Below are positions 25,465 through 33,980 of a DNA stretch of 55,357 bases, one piece after another. The notes beneath the pieces are model-generated. The model saw nothing but the letters and a program-made list of their open reading frames with translations, was not told the DNA's origin and ran no database searches. Position numbers and translations under genes: made by a program. Every line of letters starts with the position of its first letter. Positions within the stretch are counted from its first letter, which is position 1. This DNA is from CAYVSF01 sp046482855 (GTDB lineage: Bacteria; Bacteroidota; Bacteroidia; Bacteroidales; UBA12077), in the NCBI GenBank assembly GCA_046482855.1, contig JAWOEH010000182.1, positions 1-55,357 of the forward strand, read 5' to 3'.

Positions 25465-26484
25465 ATGCAGATGGAAGGGAAGTTTAAGGATAGGAGCATT
25501 CTGTTTGTCGATGATGAAAAACACAATCTTACGGCTTTTCGGGCCACCTTTCGCAGAGACTTTGAGATTGTTACGGCTCAGAGTGCCGAAGATGCAATGG
25601 AGCTGCTTGAAACCAGAGTGTTTGACCTGGTTATTAGCGATCAGCGCATGCCGAAAATCAGCGGTGCCGAGTTGCTCTCCTTTGTCTTTGACAAGCACCC
25701 GGAAACCCTTAGGATGGTTATTACAGGCTATAGCGACATGCAAGCCATTGTTGATGCAGTTAATCGCGGAAAAATTTATCACTATATTTCAAAGCCTTGG
25801 AAGAGTGAGGAGGTGAAACTGATTATTGATCAGGCATTTGAATATCAGGACCTACAACGTAGCAATGCACGTTTGTTGGCCGAGAAGGAGGAATTAGAGT
25901 TGCAAGCTGAAAAGCAACAAAAGGAACATTTGCATGCGCAGCTACAAAATCTCAAGAATCAGCTGAAACCCCATTTTTTATTCAATGCATTAAGTTCGTT
26001 GCATATCCTTATAGATACCGACACAGAATTGGCTCGTACTTTTGTTGTCCGATTATCACGTCTTTTCCGTTTGTTATTGGATCAACAGGCAGACCAATTG
26101 GTAACTGTAGAGCAAGATTGGGAGTTTGTAGACCATTACATATTTTTGCAACAAATTCGTTTTCAATCGGCTCTGATAATTGACTATAAGATTCCCGCCT
26201 CTTTTTTAAAAAAGCGTTTGGTTTCAGCATCTTTACAAATCCTTACAGAGAATGCATTAAAACACAATATCCTTAATAAAAGTCTCCCTTTAACCATCAG
26301 TTATACTGTAGAAGACGACTTTCTGGTAGTTAAAAATAACTATCGACCCAAACAAACAGAGGTCGCTTCAACGCATCATGGATTAGAAAACTTAAAAGAA
26401 CGTTATAGGCTGGCAGTGAATAAGATCCCTGAAGTATTTATCGAGGAGGGGGTTTTTATTGCAAAAGTGCCTTTGATAAATTAA
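25465..26484 (+). CDS. Receiver domain fused to LytS/YehU-type histidine kinase domain
   Basis: The 339-residue protein (an ATG at 25471 is an alternative start) begins with a receiver domain (about residues 10-125) with VDDE, phospho-acceptor Asp59 in SDQRMP, Thr in VITGYS and Lys in ISKPWK. A coiled coil (about 125-165) leads to a His_kinase (LytS-type) segment with His170 in QLKPHFLFNAL, then an ATPase-like part with ASLQILTENALKHN and HHGLENLKERY. It has no transmembrane segment and no DNA-binding domain. The likely role is a soluble relay: it can receive phosphate from the upstream Cache kinase and pass it to the LytTR regulator encoded first in the cluster. That route is inferred from domain types. 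Confidence 0.88.
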   Translation: MQMEGKFKDRSILFVDDEKHNLTAFRATFRRDFEIVTAQSAEDAMELLETRVFDLVISDQRMPKISGAELLSFVFDKHPETLRMVITGYSDMQAIVDAVNRGKIYHYISKPWKSEEVKLIIDQAFEYQDLQRSNARLLAEKEELELQAEKQQKEHLHAQLQNLKNQLKPHFLFNALSSLHILIDTDTELARTFVVRLSRLFRLLLDQQADQLVTVEQDWEFVDHYIFLQQIRFQSALIIDYKIPASFLKKRLVSASLQILTENALKHNILNKSLPLTISYTVEDDFLVVKNNYRPKQTEVASTHHGLENLKERYRLAVNKIPEVFIEEGVFIAKVPLIN

Positions 26485-26602
26485 CGTACGATAATTGCCA
26501 TTTCATACCCTTATTTTCCCGTTACATGCCTTTTTGTTTTTTCTCTCTGGATGAATCCAACATCTTCGGGAAAGTTATTTAAATCTTATAAGGAATTTAC
26601 AT

Positions 26603-29263
26603 ATGGCAAGATCGAGTAATAGTTTTTTCATAGGATTAATTTTAGGTTTAGGGTTAATTTTAAGTTTATCTGTACAAGCCGTAGCTGATTCTCATGAATC
26701 AGCTACGACTTTCGCAGGTGAACAATGGTGGAAAATTTGGAAAAAAGCGAAAGACGATTCTACTTCTCAGGCAGCTGCAAAAGACTCAACTGATTTTGAA
26801 AAATTAATTTATAAAGCTGTAAGCGATACTGGTTTGTTTATCGTACACAAAAAGGAGAATGATTATTATTATGAAGTTCCCATGCGGTTACTAAACAGGG
26901 ATATGTATGTAGTAAACAAAGTGTCCAAAGTTCCCGCCAGAATTAATGATGCAGGACTTAATAAAGGAATGGAAGCTCATAGTTTGGTCGTTCAGTTTGA
27001 GCTGGACACAAGTTTAAATAAGGTTTTTGTTCGGGAATATTCCCCTTTTGTGGAGGTTGACAGTAGTGATGCAATTGCTCAGTCAGTTCAGGATAATTTC
27101 CAGAGTAATATCGCAGAATCCTTTGATCTTGAATGCTATAATGCTGATTCGTCGGCTGTTATATTTAAAGTAAATAAGGTATACGACGGTGCAAATAAGA
27201 GTTTTTCAAATGTATTTGGCGTTACAGGGTTAGGAATGTCGCCTAATACGGACTTATCCAGGATTCGAACGATTAAAAGTTTTCCTGGAAATATTGTAGC
27301 CAAATCGGAATTGACAGGGAAAATCCCTGGGGCCGAAAAAGCTCGTACTATCACGTTAGAAGTGACTTCAAACATAGTGTTGCTGCCAAAGGAGCCGATG
27401 CAGGCACGCTATGCCGATCGTCGTGTAGGATATTTTACAAAGGAACGCTGGTATTTTTCTGACGAGCAACAAGGTCTTGAAAAGCGTCAGTTAATTACAC
27501 GTTGGCGAATGGAGCCCAAGGAGGAAGATAGAGAAAAATACCTGGCCGGTGAACTTGTGGAGCCGAAGAAACCAATTGTTTTTTATTTGGATCCCTCAAC
27601 TCCGCCACAATGGCGTCCATGGATTAAGAAAGGCATTGAAGAATGGCAAGTGGCTTTTGAACAGGCAGGCTTTAAAAATGCCATTATTGCTAAAGATCCT
27701 CCTGTGGATGACCCCGATTTTGACGTAGATGATGTACGATATAGTTGCATTGTTTATGCAGCCTCATCTATTGCCAATGCCATGGGCCCGTCTATTATCG
27801 ATCCCCGGTCTGGCGAAATATTGGAAGCTGATATTATTTGGTGGCACAATGTAATGACTGCGGTGAAATCATGGATGCGCGTTCAAACGGGTGCCATTGA
27901 TCCAAAGTCACGATACAATACTTTTAGTGAGGAACACCTTGGTGATGCTATTCGTTTTGTTTCAAGTCATGAAGTGGGGCACACTTTAGGTCTTATGCAT
28001 AATATGGGCGGTTCTTTTGCCTTTCCTGTTGATTCATTGCGCTCGCCGTCCTTCACTGATCGAATGGGAGGTACAGCTACTTCAATTATGGATTATGCTC
28101 GATTTAATTATGTGGCGCAACCCGGCGACGGAGTTACCAGTATAACGCCAGAAATAGGAATATATGATAAGTATGCAATAGAATTTGCTTACCGTTACTA
28201 TGACGCGAAAACCACAGAGGAGGAATCGGAGAGGGCGCGAGAATTGGTGGCTTCCCATTCTGGAGATCCCCTATACTGGTACGGCGAACAACAAGATCCT
28301 AAAAATACGGTTGACCCGCGTGCACAGAGCGAAGATGTTGGAGATGATGCCGTTAAAGCTTCGCAATATGGGTTAGAAAACTTAAAGCGTATAACAAAAA
28401 ATATTGAAAAGTGGACCGGTGAGAAAGGCGCTTCAATGACAGAGGCCGGGAAAATGCTTCTTGCTGTTATAAACCAATGGCATCAGTACTCACATCATGT
28501 ATTAGCCAATGTGGGCGGAATTTATCTGAATCAAATGTATTATGGTGATGACAGCGAGAAGCAGGCCTTTGAATTTGTTCCTGAAGAGCAGCAGAGAAAG
28601 TCTGTGACATACCTTATCGACAATGTATTTACTGTGCCTGACTGGCTGTTTAATGCCGAGGTCATAGAGGATGTTTATCCGACACAGAGCTCTCCCATGG
28701 GGCCCTATGAGCATTCTCCTTTTGGTGTGTTTAAACACTATCAGTCTTTTATTGTTTGGGAAATTTTACAACAGGAGCGATTAGCTCGTATGTTGGAAGA
28801 TGAAGTCCGAAACGGAGATGCCGCCTATACAGTCTTAGAATTATTAGATGATTTACATAATGGTGTTTTTGCTGATACAAAACGAGGTAAAAGCCTGGAT
28901 CTTTATCAAAGAGCTTTGCAAAAAACATTTGTTGATGCGCTTATTATTGCATCCGATCGTGGAGCCGTACGCAAAACAAAGAGTTTATATATGCATGATG
29001 ATCAAGAATTGAGCCGGATGCCTCTGTTGTGTCAACACAGTCAGTGTGCTCATCAGGCACAAAGCCACGAGGATGTAGCCATTATTCGCCGCCTTATTGA
29101 TTTTACAAAAGTGAAACGCTCCTCTGAGGTTATGTCGTTGAAACGAGGAGAACTTCAGCGCACAATGTCTTTGTTAAAGCGAAAGAAACATACCGGCGAT
29201 CGGGCTACACGTTACCATTATCAGGATATGATTATACGAATTGAAGATGCCTTAAAAAATTAG
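26603..29263 (+). CDS. Secreted zinc-dependent metalloprotease (metzincin, DUF5117/DUF5118/DUF4953 type)
   Basis: The 886-residue protein has a signal peptide (hydrophobic core about 8-25, cleavage near VQAVADS). Its zinc motif HEVGHTLGLMHN (His456, Glu457, His460, His466) matches HExxHxxGxxH, and a likely Met-turn follows at SIMDYARF. The N-terminal half has the features of the DUF5117/5118 region (IYKAVSDTGLFIVHKKENDYYYEVP, LNRDMYVVNKVSKVP). Family members are large periplasmic or surface proteases of Bacteroidetes. It is 118 bases after the signalling cluster and 28 bases before the SusC gene, so it is probably the first gene of the protease-SusCD block. It may release peptides that SusCD imports. 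Confidence 0.88.
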   Translation: MARSSNSFFIGLILGLGLILSLSVQAVADSHESATTFAGEQWWKIWKKAKDDSTSQAAAKDSTDFEKLIYKAVSDTGLFIVHKKENDYYYEVPMRLLNRDMYVVNKVSKVPARINDAGLNKGMEAHSLVVQFELDTSLNKVFVREYSPFVEVDSSDAIAQSVQDNFQSNIAESFDLECYNADSSAVIFKVNKVYDGANKSFSNVFGVTGLGMSPNTDLSRIRTIKSFPGNIVAKSELTGKIPGAEKARTITLEVTSNIVLLPKEPMQARYADRRVGYFTKERWYFSDEQQGLEKRQLITRWRMEPKEEDREKYLAGELVEPKKPIVFYLDPSTPPQWRPWIKKGIEEWQVAFEQAGFKNAIIAKDPPVDDPDFDVDDVRYSCIVYAASSIANAMGPSIIDPRSGEILEADIIWWHNVMTAVKSWMRVQTGAIDPKSRYNTFSEEHLGDAIRFVSSHEVGHTLGLMHNMGGSFAFPVDSLRSPSFTDRMGGTATSIMDYARFNYVAQPGDGVTSITPEIGIYDKYAIEFAYRYYDAKTTEEESERARELVASHSGDPLYWYGEQQDPKNTVDPRAQSEDVGDDAVKASQYGLENLKRITKNIEKWTGEKGASMTEAGKMLLAVINQWHQYSHHVLANVGGIYLNQMYYGDDSEKQAFEFVPEEQQRKSVTYLIDNVFTVPDWLFNAEVIEDVYPTQSSPMGPYEHSPFGVFKHYQSFIVWEILQQERLARMLEDEVRNGDAAYTVLELLDDLHNGVFADTKRGKSLDLYQRALQKTFVDALIIASDRGAVRKTKSLYMHDDQELSRMPLLCQHSQCAHQAQSHEDVAIIRRLIDFTKVKRSSEVMSLKRGELQRTMSLLKRKKHTGDRATRYHYQDMIIRIEDALKN

Positions 29264-29291
29264 TAACGGACATTCATGAAATATTAGGTTT

Positions 29292-32200
29292 ATGAGAAAG
29301 ATAATCTACCTGTTGGCATTTGTGTTGTGCCTGGGAGCTTTGGAGTCCCGTGCACAGCAAACCCGGGAAGTCAAAGGGTTGGTATTGGGTAAGTCAGACG
29401 AAATGCCACTCATTAGTGCCACCGTATATGTAAGCAAACAGGACTTACAGCGCATTAATTATGAGAGCCCCACATTAGGGACAATTACCGATTTAGACGG
29501 GCGTTTTCGCTTTGATGTACCTCAAGGTGTGGATACACTATATGTTACGTATATGGGGTACGAAGAGGAAAAGGTGAATATTAAAGGGAAGAATTTTGTT
29601 ACCGTTCACCTCGCAGAGCGATCGACCGATCTCGATGAAGTGGTTATTACCGGGTATCAAAACATTGAGAAGCACAAGCTTACTGCTTCTGTTGGTAAGA
29701 TGGAGATGGAAGAAAACATGAAGCCGGCTGTTATGAGTGTAGATCAGATGATTCAAGGGCAGTTGGCTGGGGTTACCACCATGGCTACATCGGGAGCTCC
29801 CGGAGCTCCGGTAAAGATTCGCATTAGGGGTACAGCTTCAATTAATGGAACGCAGGATCCTCTATGGGTACTGGATGGAATGCCGTTGGAAGGTACCGAG
29901 GTTCCCGATTTGGAAGATACAGATGTGAGCCAGTTGTATAACAGCTCCATTGGGGGATTAAATCCGAGTGATATTAAATCGATTACTGTATTGAAAGATG
30001 CCGCAGCAACAGCTATTTACGGAGCCCGGGCCGCCAATGGTGTAATTGTTATTACGACAAAAAGCGGAAAAAAAGGCGATATGAGGGTGAATTTTTCAGG
30101 ACGTACCTCAGTGGCTACTAAACCAGATATCAGTAATCTTAATTTGATGAATGCTTCAGAAAAAGTGGATCTGGAGTTGAGCCTTCTGCAATCAGACTAT
30201 TCTTATCGCGAATCGAAAGGGGGTGTCGCTCGAATTTTAGATACCTATGGAGAACGCAGCTTATTCGCAAATCAAGGATGGGACGCAGTTAGTCAGGAAG
30301 CTAAGGACGAAATCACCAATTTGCGAAAAATAAATACGGATTGGAATGACATGCTTTTCAGGAGCTCAATAAATCATGATTATTCACTCAGCTTGTCAGG
30401 AGGTTCTGAATCCTTGAAGTATTATGGCTCCGTTAGCTATTACAACGAGCAGGGAATTACTGAGGGCACTGGAATGGAACGATTCAACCTGACAACCAAA
30501 ACAACCTTTACCCCCACCGATAAGTTTACCTTTAATGTGGGCGTTTATGCGAATCAGCGACGAAATCGTTCATTCTTAACCGGAACTGGCGGACATACTA
30601 ATCCTGTGTATTATTCGCGACGAGCAAATCCGTATCAGCAGGTGCGCGATGAAGAGGGTTTTTATCTTTACGATACCGATATACAAGGCCAGTCAGAGTA
30701 TGTGGTGCCATTTAATATCCTGGAAGAAAGAAGTAATACGGATTATGAGTTGTTGTCCAGATCGTTAAATGGGATTTTTGATATGGAATATGAATTGCTC
30801 CCTTCTTTATCATTTACTTCACAGCTGGGGTTACAGGTGGATTACAGCCAAACAATGAAGTATGCTGATAACGATACCTATTATACACGTCGACAGATAG
30901 CTCAAAGCAAAGTTACTGTAGATGCCGATGGTGACGGGCAGAAAGATGATGCTGTTTACCTGATTCCTGAGGGAGGGGTTTATAATGATTTTAGTAGCCG
31001 ATCTTTCCAATATACATGGAAAAATATGATACGCTTCGATAAACGATTTCAGGATCATCATGAAGTAGAGGTAATGATTGGTAATGAGGTCCGTAGGAAT
31101 AATTATTCGAGTATCAACTCTATTGCCTATGGGTACGATAAGCAGTCTTTAACTGATTTGAGTCTGCTTTTTTATGAGCAGGACATTGCAGACAGGTATG
31201 ATTTATTTCGCCGGGGTGAGGTAGAAAATGCCTTTATATCGGTATTTAGTACTTTTTCCTATTCTTATATGCGGAAGTATACGATAGGCGGAAGCATCCG
31301 ATTTGATGGTTCTGATTTGTTCGGTGTCGACCCAAAATATAAATACCTGCCATTATACTCTTTAAGTGCCTCATGGAATGCACATAAAGAAACATTCGTT
31401 AAAGATGTTGATTGGATAAGCACATTAACTTTACGTGCCTCCTATGGCCTACAGGGCAATATCGACAAAAATACTTCTCCTCAGCTAATGGGTACATTAA
31501 AACGTTTTCAGTTGTTGCCCGGCCATGAAAATGAATTTATGATTGACGTAACAGCCCCGCCAAATGATAAGCTTCGATGGGAGAAAACACAAAGCTACAA
31601 CGTTGGTATGAATTTAGGATTTCTGGAAAACCGTATCAATTTATCATTTGACCATTACCAACGACACAGCAGCGATTTAATTGGTCAACAGAGTATTCCT
31701 CTAAGTGTGGGCTTTTCCACTATCTCAGTTAATTGGGCAAAAATGAACAATAAGGGCTATGAATTGAACCTGTCCACTGTAAATGTAAAAGGAGATGAGT
31801 TTCAATGGTCAACCGATTTTAATATTGCTTATAATAAAAATGAGGTCGAGCGAATAAAGGTGGCTGAGAATACCACGTACCCAACAGCCGAAGGCTATTC
31901 TGTGGATGCTTTATTTGCTTTGGATTATGTAGGTTTGGATGAACAGGGATATCCTCTATTTCTTAATCCCGAAGGACAAAAAGTGACGTTAACACAACTT
32001 ATTGGATTTAAAGAGGGTTTAGGAGGTACCGGAACCAAAGGAATCTCTGCAGCAGAAGAGCGCGCGCTTTATTCCTTTATGGGAACTCAAACGCCAAAAT
32101 ATAGTGGAGGGTTTAATAACCATTTCAACTATAAAAATGTGCGACTGGATGTTTTTCTGGCCTTTAATCTTGGGCATGTTGCACGTGTGAAACCTCCTTA

Positions 32201-32612
32201 TAGCCTTACACGTTATGATAGAGGGATGAATAATAATGCCATTATTCTGGACCGTTGGACCCCGGGAAATCCAACAGATAATCCGGCTTTAATCGATCAG
32301 GCTGGAGCCGATGCAGCTCATGCATATGATTATTATGGGTATGATTCATTCAATTATGACCGCTATTTCGACGATTATGTAAAGGATGCAGGCTATATTC
32401 GCTTACAGAGCATCCGATTGTCTTATGATTTTAATGACGAGTGGCTGAAGAAGCTTCACCTGGGAAGTGCCTCTCTGTCCCTTGAGGCCAGAAACCTCTA
32501 TGTTTTTGCCATGGGAGATTATGATGGGTATATGGATCCGGAAACCCTTGGGAATTTGTATGCGCAGCCCATTCCTAAAACATTTACATTAGGATTGAAT
32601 ATAGGATTCTAA
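29292..32612 (+). CDS. SusC/RagA-family TonB-linked outer-membrane protein
   Basis: The 1106-residue protein has a signal peptide (cleavage near ESRA-QQT), an N-terminal carboxypeptidase-regulatory-like domain (about residues 25-110, with SATVYVSKQ and ITDLDGRFRFDVP), then the plug with DEVVITGYQ, SVDQMIQGQLAGV, IRIRGTASING, PLWVLDGMP, and ITVLKDAAATAIYGARAANGVIVITTK-type motifs, and a large barrel ending in NIGF. It lacks an N-terminal STN domain, so it is unlikely to signal to an anti-sigma factor. With the lipoprotein encoded 13 bases downstream it should form a SusCD pedal-bin transporter. The neighbouring protease suggests peptide substrates rather than polysaccharide. Confidence 0.95.
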   Translation: MRKIIYLLAFVLCLGALESRAQQTREVKGLVLGKSDEMPLISATVYVSKQDLQRINYESPTLGTITDLDGRFRFDVPQGVDTLYVTYMGYEEEKVNIKGKNFVTVHLAERSTDLDEVVITGYQNIEKHKLTASVGKMEMEENMKPAVMSVDQMIQGQLAGVTTMATSGAPGAPVKIRIRGTASINGTQDPLWVLDGMPLEGTEVPDLEDTDVSQLYNSSIGGLNPSDIKSITVLKDAAATAIYGARAANGVIVITTKSGKKGDMRVNFSGRTSVATKPDISNLNLMNASEKVDLELSLLQSDYSYRESKGGVARILDTYGERSLFANQGWDAVSQEAKDEITNLRKINTDWNDMLFRSSINHDYSLSLSGGSESLKYYGSVSYYNEQGITEGTGMERFNLTTKTTFTPTDKFTFNVGVYANQRRNRSFLTGTGGHTNPVYYSRRANPYQQVRDEEGFYLYDTDIQGQSEYVVPFNILEERSNTDYELLSRSLNGIFDMEYELLPSLSFTSQLGLQVDYSQTMKYADNDTYYTRRQIAQSKVTVDADGDGQKDDAVYLIPEGGVYNDFSSRSFQYTWKNMIRFDKRFQDHHEVEVMIGNEVRRNNYSSINSIAYGYDKQSLTDLSLLFYEQDIADRYDLFRRGEVENAFISVFSTFSYSYMRKYTIGGSIRFDGSDLFGVDPKYKYLPLYSLSASWNAHKETFVKDVDWISTLTLRASYGLQGNIDKNTSPQLMGTLKRFQLLPGHENEFMIDVTAPPNDKLRWEKTQSYNVGMNLGFLENRINLSFDHYQRHSSDLIGQQSIPLSVGFSTISVNWAKMNNKGYELNLSTVNVKGDEFQWSTDFNIAYNKNEVERIKVAENTTYPTAEGYSVDALFALDYVGLDEQGYPLFLNPEGQKVTLTQLIGFKEGLGGTGTKGISAAEERALYSFMGTQTPKYSGGFNNHFNYKNVRLDVFLAFNLGHVARVKPPYSLTRYDRGMNNNAIILDRWTPGNPTDNPALIDQAGADAAHAYDYYGYDSFNYDRYFDDYVKDAGYIRLQSIRLSYDFNDEWLKKLHLGSASLSLEARNLYVFAMGDYDGYMDPETLGNLYAQPIPKTFTLGLNIGF

Positions 32613-32625
32613 AGAACAGAACGTT

Positions 32626-33948
32626 ATGAAAAAGATAAATGATATATTTCTTATTTTTATTGCCGTGTTGCTCTTATCCGGTTGCGAAGGTTATTTGGAT
32701 ATTAAGCCTGTAGGAAGGGTAATACCTGAAACGGCAGAAGACTACAGAAAGCTGTTGAATAACGCTTATAGCTCTTTCCCCGATGATTTCAGTAAGATTG
32801 TTTTTGCCACCGATCAATACCATTTGCTGAAAAATGCCGGAGACTATGAAATTTATAAAAACTACATAACATGGGATTATAAAGGCGAAAGCAATTCGCT
32901 CCCTTTGAACTGGCGGTTGTATTATAAGGTGATTTTTGAATGCAACGATATTATTGAAAAGCACCAGGAGATAAAGGATGGACGAAAAGAGGAAATTCAG
33001 CAGTTAGTTGGAGAGGCTTATGCGTTGCGAGGTTATACGCATTTTATACTTGCTAATTTATATGCTCCTGCCTACGGCAAGGTTGACGCAAAGGATACTC
33101 CCGCAATACCTTTACGATTGGATACAAAAACGGATGTGATACCCAAACAAAATACTCTTGAACAGGTGTATACACAAGTTATTACCGATTTGCAAAAAGC
33201 AACAGAATTAATGACTGAAGAAACATGGATGGGTAGCGATAAGTACCGTTTAAGTAAAGCTGCAACCTTTGGGTTATTATCTCGTGTTTATTTGTATATG
33301 GAGGAGTGGCAAAGTTCCGTTGATATGGGGAATAAGGCTTTGGACTTTTCCGATGAGCTGGCAGACTTGAATCTCACAGCAGAGGTTCCCAATCACTATC
33401 TGCAACCTGAAAATTTATGGTCGATTCATTACGGTGTAAATTCAACAGCCTTAACCTTTCTGAAAGTGCACAATAAGTTAACTGATTATTTTACTGTAAA
33501 TGCAGGTGATTTACGTGCGAGCGTATGTTTTGAAAACAACGGAGACATGCTACAAGTAGGGAAAGTGGGTAGCAATGAACTTCGTGTAGGCATGCGAACC
33601 GCTGAGATTTACCTGAATATGGCCGAGGCCTATTGTGAATTAGCCGATACAGAAAGGGCCAAAGGATATTTGTTAACATTGATTGCTAACCGATATACTA
33701 GCAATGCTGCTGAAAATAAGGTGTTTGAGCTGGAGAAATATAGCAATCAGGAGTTGTTAGAGGAAGTTTATCTGCAGAGAAATATTGAACTCTCTTTTGA
33801 GGGACATCGTTGGTTTGATTTGAGAAGAACAAAGCAGCCTGAAATTATCCATAGTATTGGCGATGATATTTATACTTTGACAGATAAGAATAAATATACG
33901 TTCCCGATACCGCAAGAGGCATTGGATGGAAATTCCAATTTGCAGTAA
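32626..33948 (+). CDS. SusD/RagB-family nutrient-binding lipoprotein
   Basis: The 440-residue lipoprotein (Cys20 in LLSGCEGYLDIKP) is the lid partner of the SusC protein. It shows the SusD pattern: the ETAEDYRKLLNNAYSSF helix, the LVGEAYALRGYTHFILANLY TPR-like region, YLYMEEWQSSVDMG, a late TAEIYLNMAEAYCELA helix and the FEGHRWFDLRRT motif near the C terminus. At 440 residues it is shorter than typical glycan-binding SusD proteins of 500-600, closer to RagB-like peptide binders. It lies between SusC and a T9SS-secreted protein in one operon. Confidence 0.92.
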   Translation: MKKINDIFLIFIAVLLLSGCEGYLDIKPVGRVIPETAEDYRKLLNNAYSSFPDDFSKIVFATDQYHLLKNAGDYEIYKNYITWDYKGESNSLPLNWRLYYKVIFECNDIIEKHQEIKDGRKEEIQQLVGEAYALRGYTHFILANLYAPAYGKVDAKDTPAIPLRLDTKTDVIPKQNTLEQVYTQVITDLQKATELMTEETWMGSDKYRLSKAATFGLLSRVYLYMEEWQSSVDMGNKALDFSDELADLNLTAEVPNHYLQPENLWSIHYGVNSTALTFLKVHNKLTDYFTVNAGDLRASVCFENNGDMLQVGKVGSNELRVGMRTAEIYLNMAEAYCELADTERAKGYLLTLIANRYTSNAAENKVFELEKYSNQELLEEVYLQRNIELSFEGHRWFDLRRTKQPEIIHSIGDDIYTLTDKNKYTFPIPQEALDGNSNLQ

Positions 33949-33980
33949 ATCATATGTGGAAGGAAACGAAAATGGAGATT

